Below, in pieces: positions 8,294-17,892 of a DNA stretch of 64,000 nucleotides. The stretch is from an uncultured Lactobacillus sp. GTDB lineage: Bacteria; Bacillota; Bacilli; Lactobacillales; Lactobacillaceae. Under the pieces are notes generated by a model. It was not told the origin of the DNA and did not search any database. It saw only the letters and a list, made by a program, of their open reading frames with translations. Position 1 is the stretch's first letter, and every line of letters starts with the position of its first letter. Made by a program: the position numbers and the translations under genes. The DNA lies in the NCBI GenBank assembly GCA_910587695.1, contig CAJUNC010000005.1:1-64000 (forward strand), read 5' to 3'.

Positions 8294-10306
8294 ATGGAAG
8301 CAAAGACTTTAGAAGAAGTCAAAGATCTACGTGCTCAATTGAATAAATGGAGCCATGAATACTATGTGTTGGATCGACCAACAGTGGAAGATCATGTTTA
8401 TGATGCCGCCTATCAGCATTTGGTCGAACTTGAAACTAAGTATCCTGAGCTTGTAACCGATGATTCGCCCACTAGACGTGTCGGTGGCCAAGTTTTAAGC
8501 GGTTTTGAGAAGGTCGAACATGAGATCCCGATGCTTTCGCTAGGCGATGTTTTTTCAAAAGCAGAACTAGCAGAATTCAAAACAAAATTAGAGGAAAATG
8601 TAGCAACGACTTTTGCTTATAGTTGTGAATTAAAGATCGATGGCCTAGCGATCTCGTTAGTATATAAAAAAGGTGTCTTTGTCAAAGGTTCGACACGTGG
8701 CAATGGGATCATCGGTGAAGATATCACGGAAAACTTAAAAACGATCAAGGCGATCCCCTTACGTTTAAGTGAACCGGTCGACGTTGAGGTCCGCGGTGAA
8801 TGCTATATGCCAAAAGAGTCATTTCTAAAATTGAATAAAGCCCGTGAAGAACAGGGCCAAACAGTCTTTGCTAATCCAAGAAATGCTGCAGCTGGTTCAT
8901 TACGGCAATTAGATACCAAAGAAACAGCCAAGCGTAATTTAAGTGTCTTTATGTACTACTTGATGGAACCTGAAAAATTTGGGGTCACGACCCAAAGCCA
9001 AGCTTTAGCTCAATTAAAAGCATGGGGCTTTAGAGTCAATGAAGAAGCGATCGTGGCTAGTGAAATGTCTGAGATCGATGCTTATATCGACAAATACCAT
9101 GCTAAACGAGCACAGCTAGCTTATGAGATAGATGGGATCGTGATCAAAGCCGACCCGTTTGCGATCCATGCTGAAGTTGGAAATACGGTCAAAGTTCCAC
9201 GTTGGGCGATCGCCTATAAATTTCCACCAGACGAGCAAGAAACGATCGTCCGTGAGATCGAATGGACGGTGGGACGCACTGGAGTGGTGACACCAACGGC
9301 AGTGATGGATCCTGTGACATTAGCAGGGACTGTGGTCTCAAGGGCTTCTTTACACAATCCTGATTATCTAAAACAAAAAGATATCCGCCTAGGTGATACT
9401 GTCAAATTACACAAAGCAGGTGACATTATTCCAGAGATCTCAGAAGTTGTGTTGGCTAAACGTCTGGCTTCAAGCAAACCTTATGTGATCCCGACAAAAT
9501 GTCCTGAATGTGGAGCAAAACTCGTTCATTTGGATGACGAGGTTGCATTGCGCTGTATCAATCCGCAGTGTCCAGCTCTTTTAAAAGAAAGTTTGACTCA
9601 CTTTGCGTCGCGAAATGCGATGAATATTGATGGATTAGGCCCAAAGATCATCGAACAACTCTTCGATAAGAAATTGATCAAAGATGCAGCGGGGCTGTAT
9701 AATTTGACTTTTGATGAATTATTGACGCTAGATAAATTCAAGGAAAAATCAGCCAACAATCTATTACAGGCGATCGAGCAGAGCAAAGCTAATTCATTAG
9801 AACGCTTACTCTTTGGTTTGGGGATCCGACATGTGGGAGCCAAAGCGGCATTTATCTTGGCCCAACACTTTAAGACGATCCACGCTTTAAAGAAAGCAAC
9901 GGTAGAAGAGATCGTAGAACTCGACTCGATCGGTGAAACGATCGCTGATGCTGTGGTGACATATTTTGAAAATGAACAAGTTGATCTATTACTGGAAGAA
10001 TTTGCTGTCGCTGGTGTTAATTTAACTTTTCTAGGTCAAAGCGCTGAAGAGCTAGCCAAACAAACGGCTGATGACCCCTTAAATGGCTTGACTGTAGTCT
10101 TAACGGGGAAACTCGACAAGATCAAACGATCACAAGCTAAACAGATCTTGGAGGCGCATGGTGCCAAAGTAACAGGGAGTGTTTCAAAAAAGACTGACCT
10201 TTTAGTTGCAGGGCATGATGCTGGTAGTAAATTGACTAAGGCCCAAGAATTAGGAATAAAAATTATTGATGAAGATGAATTTTTACGGCAAACAGGAGGC
10301 AATTGA
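8294..10306 (+). CDS. ligA: NAD-dependent DNA ligase
   Basis: A 670-residue replicative ligase. Domain order is Ia (HEYYVLDRPTVEDHVYD), the adenylation domain with the KIDG nucleophile (Lys114), an OB fold, a four-Cys zinc finger (CPEC...CINPQC), helix-hairpin-helix repeats and a C-terminal BRCT domain with GLTVVLTGKL. It seals nicks using NAD+. Full length. The stop TGA shares one base with the camS ATG, so the pcrA-ligA-camS unit is translationally coupled. Confidence 0.98.
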   Translation: MEAKTLEEVKDLRAQLNKWSHEYYVLDRPTVEDHVYDAAYQHLVELETKYPELVTDDSPTRRVGGQVLSGFEKVEHEIPMLSLGDVFSKAELAEFKTKLEENVATTFAYSCELKIDGLAISLVYKKGVFVKGSTRGNGIIGEDITENLKTIKAIPLRLSEPVDVEVRGECYMPKESFLKLNKAREEQGQTVFANPRNAAAGSLRQLDTKETAKRNLSVFMYYLMEPEKFGVTTQSQALAQLKAWGFRVNEEAIVASEMSEIDAYIDKYHAKRAQLAYEIDGIVIKADPFAIHAEVGNTVKVPRWAIAYKFPPDEQETIVREIEWTVGRTGVVTPTAVMDPVTLAGTVVSRASLHNPDYLKQKDIRLGDTVKLHKAGDIIPEISEVVLAKRLASSKPYVIPTKCPECGAKLVHLDDEVALRCINPQCPALLKESLTHFASRNAMNIDGLGPKIIEQLFDKKLIKDAAGLYNLTFDELLTLDKFKEKSANNLLQAIEQSKANSLERLLFGLGIRHVGAKAAFILAQHFKTIHALKKATVEEIVELDSIGETIADAVVTYFENEQVDLLLEEFAVAGVNLTFLGQSAEELAKQTADDPLNGLTVVLTGKLDKIKRSQAKQILEAHGAKVTGSVSKKTDLLVAGHDAGSKLTKAQELGIKIIDEDEFLRQTGGN

Positions 10307-11454
10307 TGAGAAAGAAGTATTTAGCATTAGTTAGCTTATGTGCAGGTACCATGTTACTTTCAGCCTGTGGTAATTTAGGGAGTGGCTCTGGCAATTCAGT
10401 CACGCAATCAACGCAACAATCCAAAAAAGGTTACCAAACTACGGGGCAAGCAGATACCTCCGATTATCAAGGTGTGATCGAAAATGGACGTTATTTGACG
10501 AGTAAGGCTCGCGGTGTCGGGATCATTCAAAATTCAGAAAATATGTTGAATTTAAAGAGTTTTGAAAGTGGTATGACGACTTTATCTAAAGAAGAATTTC
10601 CTACCAAAGATTATATTTTCCGTGAAGGTCAGTTGTTGACCAAAGCTACTGTTCAAGATTGGTTAGGGCGTAAATCAAAAGACAATCCGACTGGTCTAAA
10701 CCCTGAGGATAATGGAGAAAAAGACGCAGACAAGCGAAATCCGATCTATATCCAACAGATCGAAGAACAAGATTACATGAAAGAGACCGATGGAAAACTA
10801 GAATTAGCTGGGATCACGATCGGTATCGGAATGAATCGTAAGGATTATTATCAAAAAGAACAGTATGGTGCGATGTACACCACTAATATCTCCAAGGAAA
10901 AAATGGAAGAAGAGGGAAAAAAGGCAGCAGCTGAAGTTTTGAAACGGGTCAGAAAACTCGATGGAGCTTCGGATGTGCCGATCTTGATCTGTATGTATGA
11001 ACAAGCTCCTAATGATAGCTTGGTCGGGGGAACGTTCTATGCTTATAGTGTGAGTGATGGTGATACTTTGGGAAGTTGGAAAGAAACCGACCTCCAAACA
11101 TCAGTCTTGCCATCAACAGCAGAAAATGGTGCGGTCAACGATAACGATGAAAGTTCATTCAATGCTTTCAAAAATAAGACGCAAAGCTTTTTCCCTAACT
11201 TAGCTGGGGTAACGGCTCAAGCCAAATATAAGAATAAATCACTCCAAGAACTACACGTTAAGATCACAACTCAATTTTACAGTGAAACTGAGATCAGGAG
11301 CTTCACGCAATTTGTTTCTCAGATGGCAAAGACCTACTTGCCAGGCGATATTCCGATCGATATCACGATCAAGGGTTCAGATGGGGAAGTTCAAGCCTTT
11401 CTAGCTCGTGAAAAAGATGGTGGTAACTTCTATACCCATGTCTTTGATGATTAG
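10306..11454 (+). CDS. camS: CamS family sex-pheromone lipoprotein
   Basis: A 382-residue lipoprotein with a signal peptide ending in the lipobox LLSAC (Cys21), followed by a Gly/Ser/Gln-rich linker and the CamS domain. In enterococci and staphylococci the signal peptide of CamS-type proteins is processed to a conjugation pheromone-like peptide; the mature protein's role is unclear. The ATG at 10306 is used because AGGAGG lies 7 nt upstream; an overlapping TTG at 10303 is less suitable. It is anchored on the outer face of the membrane and co-transcribed with ligA, as in many Bacilli. Confidence 0.9.
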   Translation: MRKKYLALVSLCAGTMLLSACGNLGSGSGNSVTQSTQQSKKGYQTTGQADTSDYQGVIENGRYLTSKARGVGIIQNSENMLNLKSFESGMTTLSKEEFPTKDYIFREGQLLTKATVQDWLGRKSKDNPTGLNPEDNGEKDADKRNPIYIQQIEEQDYMKETDGKLELAGITIGIGMNRKDYYQKEQYGAMYTTNISKEKMEEEGKKAAAEVLKRVRKLDGASDVPILICMYEQAPNDSLVGGTFYAYSVSDGDTLGSWKETDLQTSVLPSTAENGAVNDNDESSFNAFKNKTQSFFPNLAGVTAQAKYKNKSLQELHVKITTQFYSETEIRSFTQFVSQMAKTYLPGDIPIDITIKGSDGEVQAFLAREKDGGNFYTHVFDD

Positions 11455-11488
11455 AATAAAATCGACTATAAAAAAGTCAACAGATCTA

Positions 11489-11497
11489 TGCTAAAAT
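11489..11497 (+). promoter_or_regulatory. Extended -10 promoter for gatCAB
   Basis: TGCTAAAAT lies 33 nt upstream of the gatC start. No convincing -35 is present. Confidence 0.45.
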
Positions 11498-11529
11498 ATT
11501 AAGCAGATATGCAAGAAAGAAGGATGAAG

Positions 11530-11832
11530 ATGGCGATCAGCGCAAATGAAGTAAAGCACGTTGCAAGTTTGGCAAAGCTTGAATTTAGCGATGCGAAATT
11601 ACAAAAATTCACCGGTCAAATGGACCAGATCATCAATATGGTACAACAACTAAGTGAAGTCGATACGACAGATGTACCGGTAACAACAACTGTGACGGAT
11701 GCCTTTAATGTAATGCGAGAAGACATCGCAGTTAAGGGGACCGACCGAGAATTGTTGATGGAAAATGTACCTGAAAGAAAAGATGGCTTTATCAAAGTGC
11801 CAGCAATTATTGATGAAAGCGAGGAAGGCTAG
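11530..11832 (+). CDS. gatC: Asp-tRNA(Asn)/Glu-tRNA(Gln) amidotransferase subunit C
   Basis: A 100-residue small subunit that stabilises GatA and bridges it to GatB. Typical features are EVKHVASLAKLEF at the N-terminus and a C-terminal segment with RKDGFIKVPAII. The ATG at 11530 has AAGG 6 nt upstream; two earlier in-frame ATGs overlap or precede that box. It is the first gene of gatCAB, which amidates mischarged Glu-tRNA(Gln), implying no GlnRS. Confidence 0.95.
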   Translation: MAISANEVKHVASLAKLEFSDAKLQKFTGQMDQIINMVQQLSEVDTTDVPVTTTVTDAFNVMREDIAVKGTDRELLMENVPERKDGFIKVPAIIDESEEG

Positions 11833-11835
11833 CCA

Positions 11836-13299
11836 ATGGATTATTTTACAACTGATCTGACCAGTTTACATGAAAAATTGGTCAACAAAGATCTGAGCGT
11901 AGAGGAGTTAACAAAAGACACCTTCAAGACGATCAAAGACCGTGATCAACAGATCGCTGCTTTCCTAGCTTTAAATGAAGAAGCTGCTTTAAAGCAAGCT
12001 AAAGAACTTGACCAAAATGGGATCGATCCAGCTAATGTTTTGGCTGGGATCCCGATCGCGATCAAAGATAATATCGTGACAAAAGGCTTACGGACAACAG
12101 CTGCCAGCAAGATGTTAGAAAACTTTGACCCGATCTATGATGCAACAGTCATGGAAAAATTAGCTGCTGCTCAAATGATCAATGTGGGTAAAGTCAACAT
12201 GGATGAATTTGCTATGGGTGGCTCGACTGAAAGTTCAGCTTTTAAGGTAACTAAAAATGCTTGGGATCAAACTAAAGTCCCTGGTGGATCTTCTGGTGGT
12301 TCAGCGGCTGCTGTTGCTTCAGGCCAAGTTTTAGCTGCCTTAGGTTCAGATACAGGTGGTTCGATCCGTCAACCAGCAGCTTACAATGGGATCGTTGGGG
12401 TCAAACCTACTTATGGTCGTGTATCCCGTTACGGCTTGATCGCTTTTGCTTCCAGCTTAGATCAGATCGGACCATTGACACGCACAGTCAAAGATAATGC
12501 ATATGTTTTAAATGCTATCAGCGGTCATGATAGTCGTGATTTTACAAGCTCTAACCGTGAAGTTCCTGATTTTACACAAGGCTTAGATGGTGATATCAAG
12601 GGGATGAAGATCGCAGTGCCAAAAGAATACTTTGGCGAAGGTGTTGCAAAAGATGTCAAAGAAGCGATCAAAAAAGCGATCAAGACGTTTGAAAGCTTGG
12701 GGGCAACAGTCGACGAAGTTTCCTTGCCACACAGCAAGTATGGAGTCCAAGTCTACTATATCATTGCCTCTTCTGAAGCTTCATCTAACTTACAACGTTT
12801 TGATGGGATCCGCTATGGCTTTAGAGCAAAAGATGTTAAGAACTTAGAAGATGTTTATGTTCGTTCACGTTCTGAAGGTTTTGGTGATGAAGTCAAACGT
12901 CGGATCATGTTAGGGACATTCTCACTTTCCGCTGGGACTTATGATGCCTTCTTCAAGAAAGCTGCTCAAGTTAGAACTTTGATCTGCCAAGACTTTGCGA
13001 AGGTCTTTAACGACTATGATCTGATCTTAGGACCAACTGCACCAACAACAGCTTATGGGATCGGTGATGAGATCAATGATCCGATCACGATGTACATGAA
13101 TGATATCTTGACGATCCCAGTAAACTTAGCTGGTCTGCCAGGAATGTCGCTTCCAGCTGGTTTCTCCAATGGTTTACCGATCGGGATGCAATTGATCGCA
13201 CCACAATTTAGAGAAGATACGATGTATAAAGCGGGCTATGCTTTTGAACAAGCGACCGACTTCCATAAACAAGTTCCAACGATCGGGGGGCAAAATTAA
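11836..13299 (+). CDS. gatA: Asp/Glu-tRNA amidotransferase subunit A (amidase)
   Basis: A 487-residue amidase-signature enzyme that releases ammonia from glutamine for the GatB transamidation. The Ser-cisSer-Lys triad is intact: Lys77 in AIKDNI, Ser152 in GGSSGGSAAA and Ser176 in SDTGGSIRQP. The ORF starts 4 nt after gatC and overlaps gatB by one base (TAATG), so the three subunits are coupled. Full length and unremarkable apart from very dense GATC tetranucleotides. Confidence 0.97.
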   Translation: MDYFTTDLTSLHEKLVNKDLSVEELTKDTFKTIKDRDQQIAAFLALNEEAALKQAKELDQNGIDPANVLAGIPIAIKDNIVTKGLRTTAASKMLENFDPIYDATVMEKLAAAQMINVGKVNMDEFAMGGSTESSAFKVTKNAWDQTKVPGGSSGGSAAAVASGQVLAALGSDTGGSIRQPAAYNGIVGVKPTYGRVSRYGLIAFASSLDQIGPLTRTVKDNAYVLNAISGHDSRDFTSSNREVPDFTQGLDGDIKGMKIAVPKEYFGEGVAKDVKEAIKKAIKTFESLGATVDEVSLPHSKYGVQVYYIIASSEASSNLQRFDGIRYGFRAKDVKNLEDVYVRSRSEGFGDEVKRRIMLGTFSLSAGTYDAFFKKAAQVRTLICQDFAKVFNDYDLILGPTAPTTAYGIGDEINDPITMYMNDILTIPVNLAGLPGMSLPAGFSNGLPIGMQLIAPQFREDTMYKAGYAFEQATDFHKQVPTIGGQN

Positions 13300-14732
13300 T
13301 GAACTTTGAAACAACAATCGGACTTGAAGTCCACATTGAGATGAAAACAAACTCCAAGGCTTATTCTCCCGCGCCAGTAGTTTACGGAGCAGAACCAAAT
13401 ACGAATACTAATGTTATCGATTGGGGCTATCCAGGGGTTTTGCCACAATTGAACAAGGGTGCTTTGGAATACGGGATGCGAGCTGCTTTAGCACTTAATT
13501 GTGAGATCGCACGGGATATCCACTTTGACCGTAAGAACTACTTCTATCCAGATAATCCAAAGGCATACCAGATCACACAAGCCCAGACACCGATCGGACA
13601 CGATGGCTGGCTTGAGATCGAGCTTGAAGATGGGACTAAAAAGAAGATCGGGATCGAAGAAATGCACGTCGAAGAAGATGCTGGGAAAAATACGCATGCA
13701 GGCGATGGCTATTCTTATGTCGATCTAAATCGTCAAGGAACACCATTGATCGAGATCGTATCTAAACCAGATATCGCTTCCCCAGAAGAAGCTTATGCAT
13801 ACTTGACACGTTTACGTCAGATCATTCAATTTACAGGCGTATCTGATGTGAAGATGGAAGAAGGTTCAATGCGAGCTGACGTTAACATCTCAGTTCGTCC
13901 GATCGGCTCAACTAAGTTTGGGACTAAAACGGAAATGAAGAATCTAAACTCCTTTGAACACGTGAAAAAAGGTTTGGAATATGAAGCTAAGCGTCAAGAG
14001 CGCGTTTTGATGGCTGGTGGTGAGATCCAACAAGAAACACGGCGTTTTGATGAACCAAGTGGTGAAACGATCTTGATGCGTGTCAAAGAAGGTAAGAGCG
14101 ATTATCGTTACTTCCCAGAACCTGATCTACCACCGATCCATATTTCTGACGAATGGGTCGCACAGGTCAAAGGTTCGATCCCAGAAATGCCTGACGTTCG
14201 TCGTAAACGCTATGTCAACGACTGGGGCATTACTGAATATGATGCAGGTGTTTTGACTCAAACAAAAGAAATGTCTGATTTCTACGAAGCAACTGTAGCA
14301 GCTGGAGCGGATGCTAAATTAGCGGCTAATTGGTTGATGGGTGAAGTTAGTGCTTATTTGAATGCTCAAAAAGTTGAGTTAGGTCAAACTGCATTGACAC
14401 CAGAACATTTGGCAACAATGATCAAGTTGATCCAAGATGAAACGATCTCATCTAAGATCGCTAAAAAGGTCTTTAAAGAGATCATCAAAAATGATACCGA
14501 ACCAAAAGCATGGGTCGAAGAAAAAGGTATGGTGCAATTATCTGACCCAGCTAAATTACAACCGATCATCGATGAAGTATTGGACAACAACGCGCAATCG
14601 ATCGAAGACTTTAAGAATGGTAAAGATCGCGCAGTTGGCTTCTTAGTAGGGAACATCATGAAGCAGACCCATGGTAAAGCTAACCCTAAAGTTGTCAATA
14701 AATTGTTGATGGCAAGTTTAAAGGAAAGATAG
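13299..14732 (+). CDS. gatB: Asp/Glu-tRNA amidotransferase subunit B
   Basis: A 477-residue subunit that phosphorylates and amidates the mischarged tRNA. Signatures include GLEVHIEMKT, GYPGVLPQLN, the DLNRQGTPLIEIVS block and DVNISVRP. The C-terminal YqeY-like tail (about 330-477) binds tRNA. The start ATG overlaps the gatA stop. Third gene of the operon. Confidence 0.97.
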   Translation: MNFETTIGLEVHIEMKTNSKAYSPAPVVYGAEPNTNTNVIDWGYPGVLPQLNKGALEYGMRAALALNCEIARDIHFDRKNYFYPDNPKAYQITQAQTPIGHDGWLEIELEDGTKKKIGIEEMHVEEDAGKNTHAGDGYSYVDLNRQGTPLIEIVSKPDIASPEEAYAYLTRLRQIIQFTGVSDVKMEEGSMRADVNISVRPIGSTKFGTKTEMKNLNSFEHVKKGLEYEAKRQERVLMAGGEIQQETRRFDEPSGETILMRVKEGKSDYRYFPEPDLPPIHISDEWVAQVKGSIPEMPDVRRKRYVNDWGITEYDAGVLTQTKEMSDFYEATVAAGADAKLAANWLMGEVSAYLNAQKVELGQTALTPEHLATMIKLIQDETISSKIAKKVFKEIIKNDTEPKAWVEEKGMVQLSDPAKLQPIIDEVLDNNAQSIEDFKNGKDRAVGFLVGNIMKQTHGKANPKVVNKLLMASLKER

Positions 14733-14760
14733 ACGCGATCTGCGCCAAGAGGGAATAGTT

Positions 14761-15783
14761 ATGCAAAAGCGTTGCCGAATTATTTATAATCCGACATCTG
14801 GACGTGAAGCTTTAAAAAATGATCTAGTTGAGATCTTGAATATTTTAGAACGTGCTGGTTATGAAACGAGTGCCTTTGCAACGACGCCTGAGCCTAATTC
14901 TGCTCAAAATGAGGCTAAACGAGCAGCTCAAGCAGGCTTTAGCTTGATCATTGCAGCTGGTGGTGATGGCACGATCAATGAAGTCGTTAATGGGATCGCC
15001 CCTCTAAAGCACCGGCCAAAGTTGGGGATCATTCCCGCTGGTACAACAAATGATTACGCGCGTGCTCTAAAGATACCGCGGGAAAGTCCGATCGAAGCGG
15101 CTAAAGTTATCGCCAATGGTAAAACGGTCAAGATGGATATCGGGCGGGCTAATGACAAATATTTTGTCAATATTGCAGCCGGCGGTCTCTTGAGCGAATT
15201 GACTTATGCTGTACCATCTGAATTCAAGACACTTTTTGGTTATTTAGCTTACCTAGTTAAGGGGGCTGAGTTATTGCCACGGGTCAAACCGATCAATATG
15301 CACCTTGAATATGATGGTGGTGTTTATGACGGTAAGGCATCGATGTTTTTCTTAGCTTTGACTAATTCGGTCGGTGGCTTTGAGCAGATCGTACCAGATG
15401 CCAGTTTAGATGATGGAAAATTTACCTTGATCGTAGTCAAGACGAGCAATCTGTTAGAGATGATGCGTTTGATCACAATGGTCTTAAATGGTGGTAAACA
15501 CATCAACGATGCTAATATCCTCTATGTTAAAACATCTAAGTTGGTCGCTAAACCAGTCGACGAAAAAATGATGATCAACATTGATGGTGAATACGGTGGG
15601 GATGCGCCGATGAAATTCAAGAACTTGAAACGTCACATCGAGATCTTTGCCAATACCCAAGAGATCCCAGAACGGGCGATCACGGAAGTCAAAGAAGATG
15701 AAGATATGGACGAAGCCAAGAAAAACTTTGTTGATGGTGTTCAAGAACTTGATGAATCTGATAATATCAAATTAGATAAGTAG
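14761..15783 (+). CDS. dagK: Diacylglycerol kinase, soluble DgkB type
   Basis: A 340-residue lipid kinase with the catalytic motif AAGGDGTINEVVNG near residues 63-76, and GIIPAGTTNDYARAL downstream. It phosphorylates diacylglycerol released by lipoteichoic acid synthesis, recycling it to phosphatidate. The C-terminal 30 residues are highly acidic and lysine-rich (KEDEDMDEAKK), beyond the catalytic fold. The ATG follows GAGGG. It lies 28 nt after gatB and ends at a strong terminator. Confidence 0.92.
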   Translation: MQKRCRIIYNPTSGREALKNDLVEILNILERAGYETSAFATTPEPNSAQNEAKRAAQAGFSLIIAAGGDGTINEVVNGIAPLKHRPKLGIIPAGTTNDYARALKIPRESPIEAAKVIANGKTVKMDIGRANDKYFVNIAAGGLLSELTYAVPSEFKTLFGYLAYLVKGAELLPRVKPINMHLEYDGGVYDGKASMFFLALTNSVGGFEQIVPDASLDDGKFTLIVVKTSNLLEMMRLITMVLNGGKHINDANILYVKTSKLVAKPVDEKMMINIDGEYGGDAPMKFKNLKRHIEIFANTQEIPERAITEVKEDEDMDEAKKNFVDGVQELDESDNIKLDK

Positions 15784-15787
15784 TTAA

Positions 15788-15826
15788 GAACTCGTTGTTC
15801 CAATATGGAGCGACGAGTTTTTTTAT
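15788..15826 (+). terminator. Terminator of gatCAB-dagK
   Basis: AACTCGTTGTTCC and GGAGCGACGAGTT form a long stem around AATAT, followed by T residues. Confidence 0.88.
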
Positions 15827-15838
15827 CTAAATTTATAC

Positions 15839-15869
15839 TTGCCTTATAGCTCACTTCAAGGTTTATAGT
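15839..15869 (+). promoter_or_regulatory. Promoter with 19-bp spacer and dyad (MerR-type) for the oxidoreductase operon
   Basis: TTGCCT (15839-15844) and TATAGT (15864-15869) are separated by 19 bp. The spacer holds an imperfect dyad, with CTTG on the left and CAAG on the right. Over-long spacers with a dyad are the hallmark of promoters twisted into activity by MerR-family regulators. The downstream operon of stress-type oxidoreductases fits an AdhR-like regulator. No intact MerR gene is present in the window. Confidence 0.5.
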
Positions 15870-15905
15870 TATTCATTGTAAATGATCATAAGGAGTGAAT
15901 AAATA

Positions 15906-16751
15906 ATGCAAAATTTTGAACTTAATAATGGTGTTAGCATTCCAATGTTAGGCTTAGGTACATTTCAAATGTCACCTGATCAAGCTCAAAAAGCTGTTGT
16001 TTCGGCGCTTGAAAGTGGCTATCGTTTGTTGGATACGGCTAATGCCTATTTAAATGAAAAAGCCGTTGGACGTGGGATCAGAGGATCTAGTGTAACTAGA
16101 CAAGAAATTTTTTTAAGTTCTAAGCTGTGGCCGACAGTTTATCAAGATAAAACAGCAGTTGATAAAACTTTGCAACGTTTAGGGACAGATTATTTAGATC
16201 TATTGTTTTTGCATCAACCTGCTGGTGATTTTATGGCAGGCTATCGCCAACTTGAGCAAGCTTATCGTGATGGTAAGATCAAAGCAATTGGGATCTCAAA
16301 TTTTCATGGTAAAAAGTTGACACAATTATTGGAACAAGTCGAAATAAAACCACAGGTGATCCAAGTTGAAGCTCATCCATACTATACGCAATCAGATATT
16401 CGTGAAGGTTTGGCACCATATGGAACACGGCTAATGGCATGGTACCCTCTAGGGCATGGTGATAAAAGCTTGATGAATGAACCTATTTTTACTAAATTAG
16501 CGCAAAAATATGGCAAGAGTAGTGTACAGATCATTTTGCGATGGCATGTTCAAATGGGCTTCATCGTGATCCCAGGTTCAACGGATCCTGAACATATCAA
16601 AGATAATGCGGATATTTTTAATTTTGAATTAACGATCGAAGAAATGTCTGAGATCGCTAAACTTGATCAAAATAAGCGTTATTATATACCAAATGATGCA
16701 AGAGAAGAGCAATATGCTCAAATGCAGATGGATTTTGAAGCTCAAAAATAA
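15906..16751 (+). CDS. Aldo/keto reductase
   Basis: A 281-residue NADPH-dependent (alpha/beta)8-barrel oxidoreductase. The catalytic tetrad is visible: Asp and Tyr in LLDTANAYLNE, Lys in SSKLWP and His in LFLHQP. The cofactor phosphate loop is PGSTDPEHIKDN. It probably reduces reactive aldehydes such as methylglyoxal; the substrate is not defined by the sequence. It is the first gene of a four-gene run with a flavodoxin, an SDR and an alcohol dehydrogenase. The RBS AAGGAG precedes the ATG. Confidence 0.9.
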   Translation: MQNFELNNGVSIPMLGLGTFQMSPDQAQKAVVSALESGYRLLDTANAYLNEKAVGRGIRGSSVTRQEIFLSSKLWPTVYQDKTAVDKTLQRLGTDYLDLLFLHQPAGDFMAGYRQLEQAYRDGKIKAIGISNFHGKKLTQLLEQVEIKPQVIQVEAHPYYTQSDIREGLAPYGTRLMAWYPLGHGDKSLMNEPIFTKLAQKYGKSSVQIILRWHVQMGFIVIPGSTDPEHIKDNADIFNFELTIEEMSEIAKLDQNKRYYIPNDAREEQYAQMQMDFEAQK

Positions 16752-16769
16752 AATGAGAGAATTTTTTGG

Positions 16770-17228
16770 ATGACAAAAAAGATATTGATCACGTATTATT
16801 CTTGGTCAAATAATACAAAACAAGTAGCAAAAAAATTAGCACAGGCCCTAAATGCTGAGCTTTTAGAGTTAACGGTCAAGAACAACGTGTTTTCTACTGA
16901 TATGTATGAAACCTCAGAGATCGCTAAAACACAGATAAAGACAAATAATTTTCCAGAGTTAGTGACTAAGCTCCCCGATACATCTCAGTATGAGATGATC
17001 TTAGTTGGTAGTCCTGTTTGGAGTGGAGCACCTGCGACGCCGATCTATAGTTTTTTAGCACAGATCGCAAATTTTAAAGGTAAAGTTGCTACATTTTATA
17101 CAGATGCAGGTAGTGTGGGATCTTACGGAGAAATTTTTAAAACTTGGGCAGCACCGTTAACCGTGGTGTCGATCTATCAAAAGGAAAAAGATATTTTAAC
17201 ATGGGCAAAAGAGGTAATAGAAAAATGA
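16770..17228 (+). CDS. Flavodoxin-like protein
   Basis: A 152-residue FMN-binding fold. The N-terminal phosphate-binding loop is YYSWSNNTKQVA, and the second FMN loop region is GSPVWSGAPATPI. It is likely a quinone- or thiol-directed flavodoxin, working in electron transfer or reductive detoxification. Its stop overlaps the start of the next gene by 4 bp (ATGA). Same strand, 18 nt after the aldo/keto reductase. Confidence 0.85.
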   Translation: MTKKILITYYSWSNNTKQVAKKLAQALNAELLELTVKNNVFSTDMYETSEIAKTQIKTNNFPELVTKLPDTSQYEMILVGSPVWSGAPATPIYSFLAQIANFKGKVATFYTDAGSVGSYGEIFKTWAAPLTVVSIYQKEKDILTWAKEVIEK

Positions 17229-17875
17229 AAAAAGTATTGATCATGGCAGCTAATGGACAAATTTCGCGTTTAGTTGAGGAATGTATCTTAACTGAACCTG
17301 AGTTTTCTGATGTTGAGTTGACGTTATTTTTACGCGATAAAAAACGTTTGGCAGCTTTGGAAAGTAATGACCGTGTGACGTTGATCGAAGGCAGTTTAGA
17401 TAATTACGCTGATGTCAAGCAAGCTATTTTGGGTCAAGATCTAGTCTTTGTAGGGGTGGTCGATCATACTAGTGATAACCATCAAACTAAATATGTGATC
17501 GAGGCGATGAAAGAAACAGGTGTTAAGCGGGTCGTTTTTACCAATATTTTAGGGATCTATGATGAAGTTTTAGGTGAATTTGGGCGTTGGAACAAAGAGA
17601 TGGTAGCATCTGGCTTGGAATCAGCTAAAAATTCTGATAAGCTGTTGGCAAGATCAGGTCTAGCCTATACAACTTTACGCTTACCATGGTTAAATGATCG
17701 TGAAGTGGCCTATGAGATCACCCATAAAGATGAAACTTATCTCGGTGTTTCAGGTTCACGTAGAAGTATTGCAGATGTGGTCTTAAGGATCATTTCCGAT
17801 CCAAAATTTTTAGTCAATGATAGCGTGGGCATCGCTGACCCTAAGACCAAGGACAGTGATCGTCCGGTGTATTAA
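17225..17875 (+). CDS. NAD(P)-binding SDR-like protein (NmrA/YwnB type)
   Basis: A 216-residue atypical short-chain dehydrogenase. The N-terminal Rossmann motif is variant (VLIMAANGQISRLVE), followed by FLRDKKRL and ALEGSLDN-like segments typical of NAD(P)-binding NmrA proteins. No classical YxxxK pair is evident, so it may be a redox sensor or ene-type reductase rather than a true dehydrogenase. The ATG at 17225 overlaps the flavodoxin stop. A longer in-frame start at 17144 lies inside the flavodoxin gene and is rejected. Confidence 0.8.
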   Translation: MKKVLIMAANGQISRLVEECILTEPEFSDVELTLFLRDKKRLAALESNDRVTLIEGSLDNYADVKQAILGQDLVFVGVVDHTSDNHQTKYVIEAMKETGVKRVVFTNILGIYDEVLGEFGRWNKEMVASGLESAKNSDKLLARSGLAYTTLRLPWLNDREVAYEITHKDETYLGVSGSRRSIADVVLRIISDPKFLVNDSVGIADPKTKDSDRPVY

Positions 17876-17892
17876 TGAGAGGGGTAGATAGG

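Noticed and set aside
10804..11097. Antisense open frame inside camS, and many similar antisense frames elsewhere
   Set aside because: They mirror the codon structure of the sense genes, have no RBS and read as low-complexity translations.
17144..17224. Extended start for the SDR-like protein
   Set aside because: It overlaps the flavodoxin gene by 85 nt in another frame; ATG 17225 gives the usual Rossmann N-terminus.
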